A DNA stretch of 64,000 nucleotides from assembly GCA_030248225.1 (NCBI GenBank), contig JASANE010011869.1, forward strand, positions 49,876-113,875, written 5' to 3'. The position numbers were made by a program, and so were the translations under genes. The first letter of the stretch is position 1. Every line of letters begins with the position of its first letter. This document shows, in pieces, positions 13,201-23,721 of this stretch. The DNA is from Trileptium ribeirensis (taxonomy: Eukaryota > Nematoda > Enoplea > Enoplida > Thoracostomopsidae). The notes below the pieces were generated by a model. The model made no database searches. It had not been told where the DNA came from and was given only the letters and a program-made list of their open reading frames with translations.

Positions 13201-16200
13201 ATGACCAGAAAGGCCCTCTGGAAGGGCAATTGGATCGGTGCGGCGTCGACGTGAGGGTCCAGGTTGTTCATCCATGATCGACTAAAATGCGATTTCACAA
13301 CACACATTGAAACAATTTGAGATAGAGAAGCAAGCAGATTACCAAATCAAATACACCTGCTCAAATGAAATAGGACATAGTGTACACAGTATAAAAACAC
13401 AATCTCAGTGTGCTAGCAGTACGTTGGGATCAGCATTCAGAATTATATACCCGAACAGATTTGAGTTATTCAACCAATATGTACAACTTCGGCGTCCTAT
13501 TTACTGCACTGAAATAAAAATTCAGAATTCGCAGAGTAAATCTCGGTTTATCAACTGACGGCGTAGAAATACTGTATCGATGTCATACCAAACTTTGAAA
13601 TAGTATTGTATAAATGCTTTACGAATACAGTTTACCGTGAAATAAAAAAGGTTTTTCAGAATAAATATTGTAAAATCCATAGCGATTTCGACAAACAGCT
13701 TTTTAGACAGTCGAAGCTTGTACAAGTTATATAAAACGTACAGGAATTATATAAAATTATGGATAAAAGAAAACATTTACCTTTGCTTTTTCGAGGCATT
13801 GGAACACCAGCTGCTCCATAAATTTTGTAGTGGACCATTTCTTTTTCTCCGCTGATGATTTGCCAGTGAAATCTCGAAAGATAATGTGTGCATTGACCAC
13901 ACCAATTCCGAATATAACCTCAAGACCAATTTTTTTGTACCAAAACAGTGTCCGGCGCAAGGTCGTGTTGTAACTGGAAAGCTGATCTGAGATATCGACA
14001 CCGGTTTTGCAGTTGTTGTAATGTATGACAGCCTCTGGTTTTCTGACATTATCCCCACAACGATTTCGACGTCCAGTGTCGACCATATTGGGCGAGTGCT
14101 TTGTGCTGACCATTAGCACATCGCGACGATCGCGCCATTTCATGATCGTAACACCATCATTGTTCTCTCGTGAAATAACGTCGCCACGGTCAATTTTTGC
14201 CTCAGTGACATCTTTAGGAAGCCCTCGACGTTTTGAACGGATTGTACCAGTGAGATATAGTTGCCGATCAAGAAGCTCTTTAGCTAAGGTAACACTGGTA
14301 AAGTAGTTGTCAGCATACATCGATCGGCCTGATCCTGCCAAGTTTTCGCCCATTTTCAGCACCACAGACTCTCCATGTCCAAATTGGCCTGATTTTTCTG
14401 CGCGACCGGCATAAAAACGGGCATTGAAAGTATAACCACTCGGATCGCACAGTTTATACAACTTTACGCCATATTTATTGCTCTTGCCCGGTAAATATTG
14501 ACGAAAAACCAACCGTCCTCGCCATGGAATCATTGTTTCGTCCACCGTTGCGACCTGACCCACTTCCACCAATTCCTGCGATTTGGAAACAACGTAGTTG
14601 AGCAACGGATTTACTTTCGCAAGACGACAATCTTCATCCGAAACAGGAAAATGCCAGAATCGCCAAATGAGGCAGAAACGATTGTACGACAAGCGGAAAG
14701 CTGAGAATGCGGTCGTAGAATACCGTTTGGACCAGTACCGTTGTACGCTTGGATAGTTGAAGAGCCCAAAATACAGCAAAAGAGATAATACCTCCCACAT
14801 TTCACTCTCTGTCACGGGTTTCCATCTAGTAAAACGTGATGATCGCCGTAGCTGCCTGTTTTCCAGGAATCTTGCAGCATACGAATTGGTCGCATTCACC
14901 ATTTTTTCTACCAGCTCATCGGTGACAAGGTTCATATATACATCAATTGGACGAATTTTATTTCCATCGGACATCGCAATATCCTTCAACAGACGAAATT
15001 CATGGTCGCACTGAAAATGTGGACTACGTCTTTCGTATTCGCTCCATATAATCGCCGGAGGAACTTCAATATCGGCACCCCGGTTATGGTCATCGTCATC
15101 GGGCTCTACGACCTCACCTCCTAACTCGCCGTCCGATGACCCAATTTCACTTTCCGATGGTGAATAGTTAGAATCAGCGTCACTGTCGTCATATGATATA
15201 TCGCTATAATAATCTTCACTTATGTCAGAGTCAATATTAGGATCCATTTTACATATGCTATTGTTCTAAAACCAATATTGAACTCTGTGATATGGAATGC
15301 CGTCCCCCATATGGTGGGCGATAGCATTCCAACTTTCCTTTTTCATCGCTCATATGAGGGCGATGTACCTCACTAGTACAAATCCCATCGCCCATATGAG
15401 GGCGATGTACCTCACGAGTATAAATCTCATCGCCCATATGAGGGCGACGATGTTATAACATATAATGGACATATCAACCATATATGGGCGATGAAGTTTA
15501 TTGTCAAATCCCATTAAAATATTGTCATCGCCCATATGTGGGCTATTTATGGAAAGTATACTCATGAGAAAGTGGTTCAAAATTTACGCTGTTACGTCCA
15601 ATCTAGAGCGTGTTTCTACTGTTGGTTGCCAAGATACAGCGGTGACATTCTGGGCTATACACCTTTATTTGGGTGGACGTCTGAAGTGTTAATCATTACT
15701 AGGTGAGAGCTATCCATGCCTAGAACTTGGAACTACATTTGAATATTTCTATCTTTGAGTTCAGGAACATGAGACATCATAACAATTTTTTTCCGATGTA
15801 ATGTTTCGTAGTACCTAGCAAAGAGCATTAGTTAAATACATATTAGCATCTCAGTATTAATAATACCACTTGATGGAAAACTAAAGAAGAACAGGACGCA
15901 CTTCTATCAGAGTTCATATTTAGAAGGTGGCTAGTTTTCATATTCTCTTTAATAGGTCTATTCTAGGTGACTAAATAAAACTACTAGTAAACTAAATACT
16001 AGTAACACGTAAACGTGGGTGACGGAGGCATGGTGGTTAACAACGGCGTGAATAGTGCATACAGCTTGTGGAATTTCTAACATTTTTGGTAACAGTTTAA
16101 AAGTAACATACTCATTTAAATCGAGTAGCTACACCTCATCTTCGAATTTTCACCATGAAAACAATTTTAAGAAACTGAATTTATTCTGTAAAATAATGTT

Positions 16201-18502
16201 CGAATTTGACTATGAACGATACGTATAATTTGAACTATTCAAAATGACAAGTGTTATTCTGTTAGTGTTTGAGTAGCAAGCGTTATAGGCTCAAAATGTG
16301 ACAAACACTATCATCTTTTTATGTAATACCAAAGTTAAAAACTATGAATCCATGCATTAAACAAAAACCCAAGCACGCGTGATAAAACTAGAACACGAGA
16401 TGAGGGAAACAAATCATATAAGTATTCAAGCCACCAAAAACAAACAACCCGCAAAGCCAAATAGCAAAACAAAAATAAAAATTACATCTCAAGCGTTTCG
16501 TTGTAGAAGTAATATTTGGCAGTTTCGGAGAGGAGGACAATTTTTTTGAGATCGGATTGTAGTGTCACTAATGCATGACCAAGAACGTTCTTGGAAACAC
16601 GAAGAAAAAAAATTTCTAAAATCGGCCCAGGCGTTCAACCTGCAGACCTGTCTGTGACAAACAAAAAAAAAAGTCACAGAGAAAATTGAAATTTTGCGTC
16701 TAGTATATTGATATATATAAAGTTAAATGTACGCCTCCAGCTGCGACTCGCCACCTTCGGTGGCTCGTCTTGCCTCCGTCAATTATTTATATGTACATCA
16801 ACTGCCCGCCTGTAAATCCCAGATATGGCGATTCGCTGCAACCAATGGATCATCGAAACAGACGTTCTTCATTCTGGGCAGCGGCAGTTCAATATTCTTG
16901 TATATATGTCAAGCGATAAGCGTGGCTACAATGTAAACTGTAATAAATATTCCAAATTGCTACTGAAAAAAGCAGCCAGAGGTTGCTGGATTTTATCCCA
17001 GTGTATCGTGAAAACAAATGTGCGTAAATAAAAAATTAAAAGAGCCTAAAATGTTAACGCTATATTTTACTTTATCTTATGAAATATAAATAAAAGGTGG
17101 GCGTTGCTGCAGCTGCGGACTGGTTCGAAACGGTCTGGATGTCCAGTCACAGTCCTTATGGAACCTCACAAAGCCACACGTACAGCAACGCACGTGCAAA
17201 CGTACTCCGCACGACAAACTCAGGTTGCGCATCGCATCGCAAACAACACTGCCACATATGTGTGCGGGAAAGGGTAACCGTATGTTGCCACAGTATATAT
17301 ATCTAACCCATCCACAGCCACGTTCAGAAGAAATATATCAATATTGAAATCTCATTTACTAAAGTGTTAACAAATACTCGACGAACACGGATAAATGATG
17401 ATTCGTGAATTTCGTGAAAAAGTTTATTTTTATCATACTAAATAAATTTACTGCAAAATTACTAAACTAAAATTTTCAATAAACACATTTCTGAAACAAA
17501 ATTTCAATGAATGAATTTCAATTTACCCTAGATCTCAATATCCTAAAAATCTCAATGTCGTGTTTTTTCGGTAATTACTTGCAAAAACTTTGGGGTATGT
17601 AGTAGGTATTAGTAGTATGTACAGCAAAAAAGAATGACACCAACTCGCAAAAATCGGCCATAAAGCATAGGTTCGCCATTGCCTTGTAAAAAGTTGTTGT
17701 TGGATACACGTCTCAAACGTGTTTAGCATACCTATACTTTTAAAAGTTTACACGTTATTTTATTGTTTGTTTATTACTATTTTAATATTTTTTATTTCAG
17801 GATTGCCGTTCAACAAAATACTTGAACTCAACGTTGTTACTTTCTTTGATTGTTGGATACACGTCTCAATCGTGTTTAGCATAACCAATACTTTTAAAAG
17901 TTTACACGTTATTTTATTGTTTATTTATTACTATTTTAATATTTTTTATTTCAGGATTGCCGTTCAACAAAATACTTGAACTCAACGTTGTTACTTTCTT
18001 TGATATAAATGAGAGTTCATAATTAAAAAAATATATCAATTCCAACATAGCACTGTAATGTATTAACTCGCGTTAGAACACAGGAATTTTCAGTTTTACC
18101 TAATTCATAATCCCAGTTTTGTGGAGGTGTAAGTCGGACATCCAGTTTTAAAGGAGATCGGTTGGATAACCATTATAGACTCACATTTACTCTTTCCTTA
18201 TACACCCTTGAGTTTGCCCATGTCACCTTTAGGGCCCGGACGGTTATATAGTTAGAAAACAGAACCAATTAGATCGGGAGGATTCTGTGGGCATGAATTA
18301 CAAACTTTTGTTTTTTTTTATTTCAGCTAAAGATGAACCAAAGATTGATGTTTGCAAGCAATCGGGTCATGTGTCACGATGGCCGTGTAAATGCATGCAT
18401 TGGTCACTCTGCCTGTGTTTGTTGTTCGTTATTTTGGTCGTTGCAATCATGATAACCGTCGCGCTGATATTTTGCTACAAAAAGTGTATAAGCAAGAAAT
18501 GA
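4162..18502 (+). CDS. Sushi-domain, Thr-rich (mucin-like) type I membrane protein, 5' end missing
   Basis: Gene model of four exons joined in phase 1: 4162-4284, 6428-6616, 9079-9654 and 18327-18502 (stop TGA at 18500-18502). All introns start GT and end AG, and every internal exon is phase 1-1, as is typical of shuffled extracellular modules. The predicted order is a 41-residue segment with three Cys, one complete sushi (complement control protein) domain, about 192 residues of almost pure Thr/Ser, then an extracellular Cys, one transmembrane helix and a tail ending CYKKCISKK. This is the architecture of a cell-surface adhesion or recognition protein held off the membrane by an O-glycosylated stalk. 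The signal peptide exon is not seen, so the N terminus is incomplete. A piggyBac element sits in the last intron on the opposite strand. I do not recognise a named orthologue. Confidence 0.7.
4745..4912. mobile_element. Short MITE with CAGGGGCGTCGC ends
   Basis: The 168-bp element starts CAGGGGCGTCGCA and ends with the reverse complement, TGCGACGCCCCTG. Termini beginning CAGGG are typical of hAT-derived MITEs. The 8-bp flanks do not match, so the target duplication is lost or the boundaries differ slightly. It lies in the intron between the first two modelled exons of the sushi gene. Confidence 0.6.
5047..5188. repeat. Foldback (hairpin) repeat
   Basis: The left arm 5047-5094 and right arm 5142-5188 are near-perfect reverse complements of about 47 nt. 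They share TTGTAGCACAGCTA and AAGTGATTTGTACG, with a 47-nt spacer. No coding capacity was seen. It is probably a small foldback MITE. Confidence 0.65.
6428..6616 (+). CDS. Sushi (CCP) domain exon
   Basis: This 189-nt phase 1-1 exon runs from the acceptor CATGTTTAG to the donor ATAG|GTAAGC. It encodes one complete CCP module: Cys in VQCPTL, then ATFTCSSSYTLDG, STLTCLESGDW and SPVC, including the conserved Trp between the third and fourth Cys. An extra Cys precedes the domain (MPCDVQC). The acceptor at 6401 was rejected because it would place a stop (TAA at 6406) in frame. Confidence 0.85.
9079..9654 (+). CDS. Thr-rich mucin-like stalk exon
   Basis: A 576-nt phase 1-1 exon (acceptor ATTCTAG, donor CAAG|GTAAAA) encodes about 192 residues, nearly all Thr with scattered Ser and a few Ala, Pro, Lys and Arg near the end. 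All four ACN codons are mixed, so the protein repeat is cleaner than the DNA repeat. That argues for a translated, constrained stalk rather than a simple microsatellite. Such tracts are usually heavily O-glycosylated and extracellular. The opposite-strand poly-Val frame is a shadow of it. Confidence 0.75.
10882..11329. mobile_element. MITE with 39-bp terminal inverted repeats
   Basis: The ends 10882-10920 and 11291-11329 are reverse complements at 38 of 39 positions, both beginning ATGCGGGATTCACG. The 448-bp interior has no open frame and carries short GTGTC/GACAC palindromes. A decayed partial relative lies at about 54,730-54,870 (shared GTCCCCCTGTAGTG and TATAACGTGAA). The target site duplication is unclear, so the superfamily is not assigned. 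Confidence 0.75.
12225..12434 (+). other. Unrecognised open frame, possible coding fragment
   Basis: Sixty-nine open codons follow an acceptor-like TCTTATTTAG. The predicted peptide (for example LPITINNVPRDSSLKVDF and HVSQIDTYRAMLLRLCADS) has ordinary amino-acid composition and ends in a stop. I do not recognise a family. It could be a terminal exon, a gene fragment carried by a transposon, or chance. It lies 225 bp outside the piggyBac left end. Confidence 0.25.
12677..12740. repeat. piggyBac left subterminal palindromes
   Basis: Two imperfect palindromes, CATCGCCCAAATATGGGCGAT and TATCGCCCATATGTGGGCGATA, lie just inside the left terminal repeat. They match the motif repeated at the right end and are probable internal transposase binding sites. 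Confidence 0.7.
13000..15247 (-). CDS. piggyBac transposase, two exons, 582 aa
   Basis: Exon 1 spans 15247-13781 (489 codons) and exon 2 spans 13281-13000 (93 codons, stop TAA). They are joined by a phase 0 intron of 499 bp with donor AAG|GTAAAT and acceptor TTTTAG|TCG. The N terminus is Asp/Ser-rich. The DDE_Tnp_1_7 catalytic core follows, with Asp236 (VDETMIPWRGR), Asp313 (YADNYFT) and Asp418 (GVDISDQ); spacings of 77 and 105 are close to the family pattern. Exon 2 supplies a basic stretch and a Cys-rich zinc-binding domain with CKEC and CPECDKFLCREC, the domain that binds the terminal repeats. Read without splicing, the frame ends seven residues after the donor and lacks the zinc domain. 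The enzyme cuts and pastes at TTAA. The total length is close to that of known piggyBac transposases. Confidence 0.92.
15300..15548. repeat. piggyBac right subterminal palindrome array
   Basis: About six full or partial copies of CATCGCCCATATGAGGGCGATG-type palindromes lie between the transposase start and the right terminal repeat, at about 15,306, 15,346, 15,388, 15,430, 15,480 and 15,525. More copies are present here than on the left. The array also covers the likely transposase promoter, so it may couple transposase binding to autoregulation (inference). Confidence 0.7.
15693..17697. other. Intron sequence, nothing assignable
   Basis: AT-rich with scattered short frames. I see no domain, no convincing phase 1 exon for the host gene, and no transposon termini. 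Confidence 0.5.
17698..18004 (+). repeat. Two-copy tandem duplication containing a splice acceptor
   Basis: Copies at 17698-17850 and 17851-18004 differ at only a few positions. Each contains a T-rich tract and TTTATTTCAG followed by GATTGCCGTTCAAC. In the second copy the acceptor is phase 1 compatible with the preceding sushi-gene exon and opens a short frame that ends in TAA at 18020-18022. Confidence 0.8.
18327..18502 (+). CDS. Terminal exon: transmembrane helix and cytoplasmic tail
   Basis: A poly-T tract ending TTTCAG precedes a phase 1 exon of 58 codons plus stop. It encodes a short Cys-containing extracellular stretch, a hydrophobic helix (core LCLLFVILVVAIMITVALIF) and a tail CYKKCISKK. 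The Lys residues after the helix and the Cys residues near the membrane fit a type I topology with possible palmitoylation. The join to the Thr-rich exon gives SIQ-AKDEP in frame. Confidence 0.7.
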
Positions 18503-18875
18503 TAAAAACAATTATGTTAATATAAAACAGACATACATTTTTATATATTATGGACAATTATATCTATATTACCAATTTATAAATATTTAAATGACTTGAT
18601 AATTATGAACTAAGAAACGAAACGTCTCTTATAAAGTATGATTAGATTTGTTTCGCTGAAGTGACGCTTCTAGTTTCTAGCTCAGGTATTCAAATAATTA
18701 CAATAGATGTTCTCAAAATTTTTTTAGTTCACCCGTCAATTGCAATGCAAAATAAGCCAAAGAAGAAAATATGTGTAAGAAGCGTGAATTATGATCTGGA
18801 AGTTTTTCCTAGTTCCTGTTCGATATTCAAGGAGCATTTTACGGCTTTCGTACAGCAGCTTTCATCTCAGCTTCT

Positions 18876-19494
18876 CAGGGGCAGTTCTTGGTTCTTTTCC
18901 ATTATCCTCCCCAGCCTGTGTTTGCCAAAAAATGGTTAGATTCTGGAAATTTTGGTGATCCTCGAGACCTTCCCTGATCATTTCAACAAAAAAAATTGAA
19001 TTTTTAAAATTTTATATCTTTTCGGGTCCCAAGGGTTTCTTTCCCCCTTGGGAACCCAAAAATTTTTTCTTAAAATTTTTATTTTTACCATTCGACGCGG
19101 CTTGATGAGCTGAATCGAATGGTGATAACGAGCACCAGTATTCGCATCCTAAGTTATGGCCAAAAACTATCGAAGGCAGAGAGGCTCAGCAATTGAACAG
19201 TTTTTAGCCATAACCTATGATACTTGTATTGGATCCAGTTATAAATAACACCATTAGACTAAGCTCGTCACGCTGCGTCGAATGGTGGGTAAAAATCTAA
19301 CTTTTAAAAAAAATTTTAGGGTTCCCAAGGAGGGAAGGACCCTTGGGAGCGAAAAAATCTAAAATTTTAAAAATTCGATTTTTTGGTTGAAATAATCAGG
19401 GAAGGTCTCGAGGATCACAAAAATTTCCAGAATCTAACCATTTTTGGGCAAACGGGGACTGGGGGATAACGGAAAACAACCCAGTTCTCACCTT
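18876..19494. mobile_element. Long-armed foldback element
   Basis: Sequence from about 18,876 to 19,115 is repeated in inverted orientation from about 19,260 to 19,494, centred near 19,187. Shared blocks include GGTTAGATTCTGGAAATTTT, GATCCTCGAGACCTTCCCTG, and the CCTTGGGA and CCATTCGACG segments near the spacer. There is no open frame and no clear target duplication. It lies about 370 bp downstream of the sushi gene. Confidence 0.75.
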
Positions 19495-22400
19495 GGCGCA
19501 TATGACAAACTTGCATTTCATGAATTGCAGAGTCCAGCTTAATGTTCATAAAGTAGCACTCGATATGACCAGAATGTCCCTAACATATTACATGTGGTAA
19601 CCAAAACACGTTTTGTAACCCGAATATATACAAAAAGTGGTATGGTGTATACTCAAGATAGCAGTGAGGAAACGCCCAGTAAGAAAGGTGGTACGCCCGA
19701 GATGGTTACCACCGTTTTGGCTCTGTGCAACCTTATCGACAATGTCAAACCTAGGCGCAGTAGGACTAAGTCAACACACTTTTATCAATGTAGAGGCATG
19801 CTTTGGCAAGTATTAAATCTTAAGTTATTCCAAATTCACTTGATTTAAACCATATTTGAATAATATAATGCAGGTTTCATTAACCCAAAAAATTATCAAA
19901 ACCTTTTTAGAATTTTATTCAATCGCTCCACTTTAAAGAACTGTCTGAATTTTATTGGTACACAATAAGGCGTTATAACGTTATCACATTATTTCTAAAC
20001 TGGCTAATAAATATATGCACTTTCCATTTAAATGAAGAAATTACTTGATAAATGAACATACACATAGAATTCTAGATGTCATAAAGAATCAGTTTAACGT
20101 CAATAACATCAAGGGCTCATTAAAACTTTGTAGAAGACTAGAAAACTCGGCCGTATTCATGTACCATGACTGGTGCGTTGAATGATGTGGGCGTTTATCG
20201 GGATACCCACCAAGGATGGCTAGTTATACGACCCACCGTTCTCTGGGTGATATTTGCTACAACAAAACTTTTTGGGCTAGCCTGTAAGCCTCAACGTTTT
20301 TAAAAGGAGTATGAACTGTCACCTTGGGTTCGTTGGAATAGCTAAACGCGTTGCGTACACCCTTGCGTTGCGGCACACCCCAAAAAGATGAGAAGTCTTG
20401 GGCAACGGCCGCGAAAGCCGTTAGCCGAGCGACGAACGCAATAATCTTCGGCCGGCCGTGTAAGAATTTTCGCGGCTGTCAGCTGAAGGCCTTCATTTAA
20501 CAATTTACTGTCGTTAGAGGCAGCGAAAGTGGAATTTTCAAGCAAATGCTGAAATTACATTCATATCGCGATAAGGCAAGATTTTTGGCAGTCCGCGGCC
20601 CATTTGACGTCGACCAGCCGCTGAGTTGTCAGCGGGCCCTTGCGGTCGACAGTCATCCGTAAGAAAGCCATTAGCAGACAGTTATTTCAAAGCCGGTCTT
20701 CGACCGGCAGAAAATTTACTGTTTGGCTATTTCACTTCAGATCCGGCTGTTGGTAATACTACAGGTGGGGACGCCATTTCAATCCCTGAGGCGCAGGGGT
20801 AAATCGAAAAACGACAACATTCTCGGATATGGAAAAGCATACAAGTAAGACCGATGGTCATACAATTATACAAAAATTTATTGAACTCTCGCTAACAATT
20901 TCACATGATTTCTTTTCTAATCGCTATCTAATTATAAATCACAAGCAAATAATTTTACAGAAACGAAGAGTGAGCCAATATACACATTACAACAACCGAT
21001 CGGCACACGGTGGCGGCAGGAGCGGGGTAAATGGGCTTGAGGGGGCTATGACCCTTTCATGAGAAAGTAACCATATCAACACCTACAGCCACTAACTAAT
21101 GGATGATGACACATCTAAAATAATGGTTTTCTCATGTTAGCGAATGACTAAAACGCAGCTTGCTTAACACAATTATATAAGCATACTACGGATTATTATA
21201 TGGAGCAATTTTGTGCTACGCGGTATAATGAAAAACTTCATTTTGGTATAATATATACGATAAAAATACGAAACTATGCTAAATGATAGTGATAAATAAG
21301 GTAACGGTTGAGAGATCCACTGGACAAAAGTTACAATAACTTGTTGTTACAGTTACAATACAGTTATAAGAACATCATATACACTGTGAAAATTTGGCAA
21401 TCCTTACCAAGTTACCAGCTGTTCGGTCATTTGTTAAATATAAATTAAGACACACGGCTATATTCTGGCTTATTTTGGGCTGAAAATGAAATTTATGAAA
21501 ATTTTATCGGCACGTTTGTTCAAGAGGGTGAACATATAAAATATATAATATATAGTTTATAAGTTGATATATATACTTTAACATTTACACACATCTAATT
21601 ACATAAGGGAAAATTGGTTGCATCTGCCAATCTGGTCTCTTGAGTTATATATACATTATCGCTTAAGTAAAAAGCACTCAAACATAGTAAACCTAACCTT
21701 ATTTCTGGTTGCTTAAAGCCATAGACTATCCCTAAACTTATTCTAAAAGCTTTCTAGCTTTCTAACTCGCTATCCCCAAAACTTTCTAGCCATATTTGAA
21801 CACCGCGCAGCAGGATAATGCAACTTGTCTATACAACACAAGCCATATTACGAAAACTTAAAAATGTCTTTTAACAATGGTCAATTTGTGGGTAGTAAAT
21901 TAAGGTCTGCGAGTGATACCTTCTCATCTACAACCATTTCCAAAACAAATCCATTAGAACTATCCCATTGAGCTTTGTAAGCATTTTCTGAACAGATGAA
22001 AATGACAATTGATGGTTGCGCGGCATATATCTGAGCGGACTTGAGATAAAACTTAACGAGAACAAACTATAAAAAAGCCAATAGATTATAACAAATGTTT
22101 AGTTTAGTGCAAACAGTAAATGAACGCCAAAAGAAGTTGACATTACATATAAAACAAAGTTTATTGCTTGCATATTCCACGTAGAGAAACAGCGAGACTT
22201 TTAGTCGATAAAAATATGTTTAATGCCGCTGTAACATATTAACTGAACCAAGTCAGACCTATCACTTTCAGTGAAAACAGAAAGTTCTGAAACAGATTTG
22301 TAATCTATTAATGATCGATTGTTCCGATTCATAACCAATAATACATTAAAAATACATAATACATTATTCAGTTTGCGAGCTAAATGAGTAGCTCATGGTG

Positions 22401-23535
22401 GTCGTAAAACAATTTGGGTAAAACCACACTAAAAATCAACATCATTGCCCCAAACGATGGCAAGGCCGAAAAACTCACGTAACACGTGAATCTGTAAACA
22501 TTAATCAGGAATTGTGTACTCTTCCGTTAGCAATATACGCATCAGTAATCATATTTCTTAATTATGAGCCACGCAGGAAAAAGAAAATGGTAGCGGGTCA
22601 TATCATATGCGCCCATAGGCAGTAGGTAAATACCCCTCGAGGGTCGGATCGCCGTACGGCTTATTCCACCTTTGTGTACCGGCATGCGGATAGTTTTGCG
22701 AAAATAGACATACTTGGGGAAAGTTGGGACAAATTGGTAAATTGGGAAAAAGTTTTACCAAAAATTTGAGAAAATTGGAAAAATTAATGAAACTTCTAGC
22801 AAAATTGTGGAAATTTATAACCTTCTAAAAATTTACACGCCCTCGAGCGGAACAATCTATAACTTGAGCTGACACCTAGGAGCTATGTCGCAACTGGAGA
22901 AGCCACTTTATCTAAAAACTGGCAACAGCACTACGGGATCGTTCATCATACAGGCTCAAGATTCGAGGGGGATGGCGGTTTTCTCGAGGTACAGGGGGAC
23001 CACCTTCGGTCACTCAAGGGGGCAGAGCCAGCCGGCCGGCAGAAGAAAGGGGTACGGCGCTACAGGGAGTAGCCGCCCTAACCCTTATAAGCAGGTATGC
23101 TCGTTCACCACCACTTTGCTCCCAAAATACAAATCGACGCCTCCAAGGTAAAAGGCATTATGCGGCAGAGATTTAATTTAGAGAAAACTAAAAGAACTTT
23201 CCCACTCAAAAAATTTTTTGTTATAGGTGTCCGATATGCACAGTAGATACACTAAATTTAAAATCCGTGCAGAATCACACAACATTTGGAATGCCGTATT
23301 TAATACGACCAGTACTGGTTCACAGCTGAGTGGGCAGGAATAATTGTGCATAAAATCTTTAAACAAGGAAGTAATGTTCCAAGAACAGATCTCCGAATAT
23401 ATGTGTATGTATATAATGACAACAGGATTATATCTAATTGAACGGTATTATTGTTAGGCTCATCACATCATAGGTCAAGTGATTTCCAAACTCTTTTAGT
23501 CGACCGTTCTTGATGGCACTCGTGGTGCTTGCACA
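19495..23535. other. Intergenic sequence between convergent genes
   Basis: No supported gene. A GC-richer patch at about 20,340-20,780 and open frames at 19,594-19,848 and 22,885-23,151 show no recognisable domain or splice context. About 22,612-22,870 resembles the repeat at 28,646-28,873 (shared AGGTGTC ends and ACCCCT-GGGTCG blocks). Confidence 0.45.
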
Positions 23536-23721
23536 TTATAACTCAACATGAGCTCCGCCGACGGGATTAATTAGGCCTGAACCGAGAAAAATCGATTTGT
23601 GACTCATCATTTCGTCCCGAGAAATCGCTCCGTCACGATTGTCATCCGCAATTTCGATTAGCTCGCTGGCTTCACGAATTGCATGCTGCGAATTTCGTGG
23701 ATTTGTGTACGCTATCATTTC
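23536..23721 (-). CDS. SDF4: SDF4 exon 8: EF-hand 6 and C terminus HVEL
   Basis: Phase 0 acceptor TGGATTTCAG, stop TAA at 23536-23538. It completes EF-hand 5 with Glu406, then encodes EMIAYTNPRNSQHAIREA and loop DDNRDGAISRDE (residues 431-442), and ends GGAHVEL. The acceptor and first codons of this exon are the first unit of a tandem array that extends into the intron. Confidence 0.92.
   Translation of the reverse strand, partial: EMIAYTNPRNSQHAIREASELIEIADDNRDGAISRDEMMSHKSIFLGSGLINPVGGAHVEL

Larger units (their letters stand above)
12660..15692 (-). mobile_element. Complete piggyBac transposon
   Basis: The element is bounded by TTAA at 12660-12663 and 15689-15692, the invariant piggyBac target duplication. 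Terminal inverted repeats are CACTTCGGACGTCCA (left) and, reverse-complemented, CACTTCAGACGTCCA (right), with one mismatch. After a 3-nt offset both continue CCCAAAT. Both subterminal regions carry palindromic motifs of the type CATCGCCCATATGNGGGCGATG. The transposase lies on the minus strand and has an intact reading frame after removal of one intron. Total length is 3,033 bp including both TTAA. It sits in the last intron of the sushi gene. Intact ends, frame and catalytic residues suggest a young, possibly autonomous copy. Confidence 0.93.
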
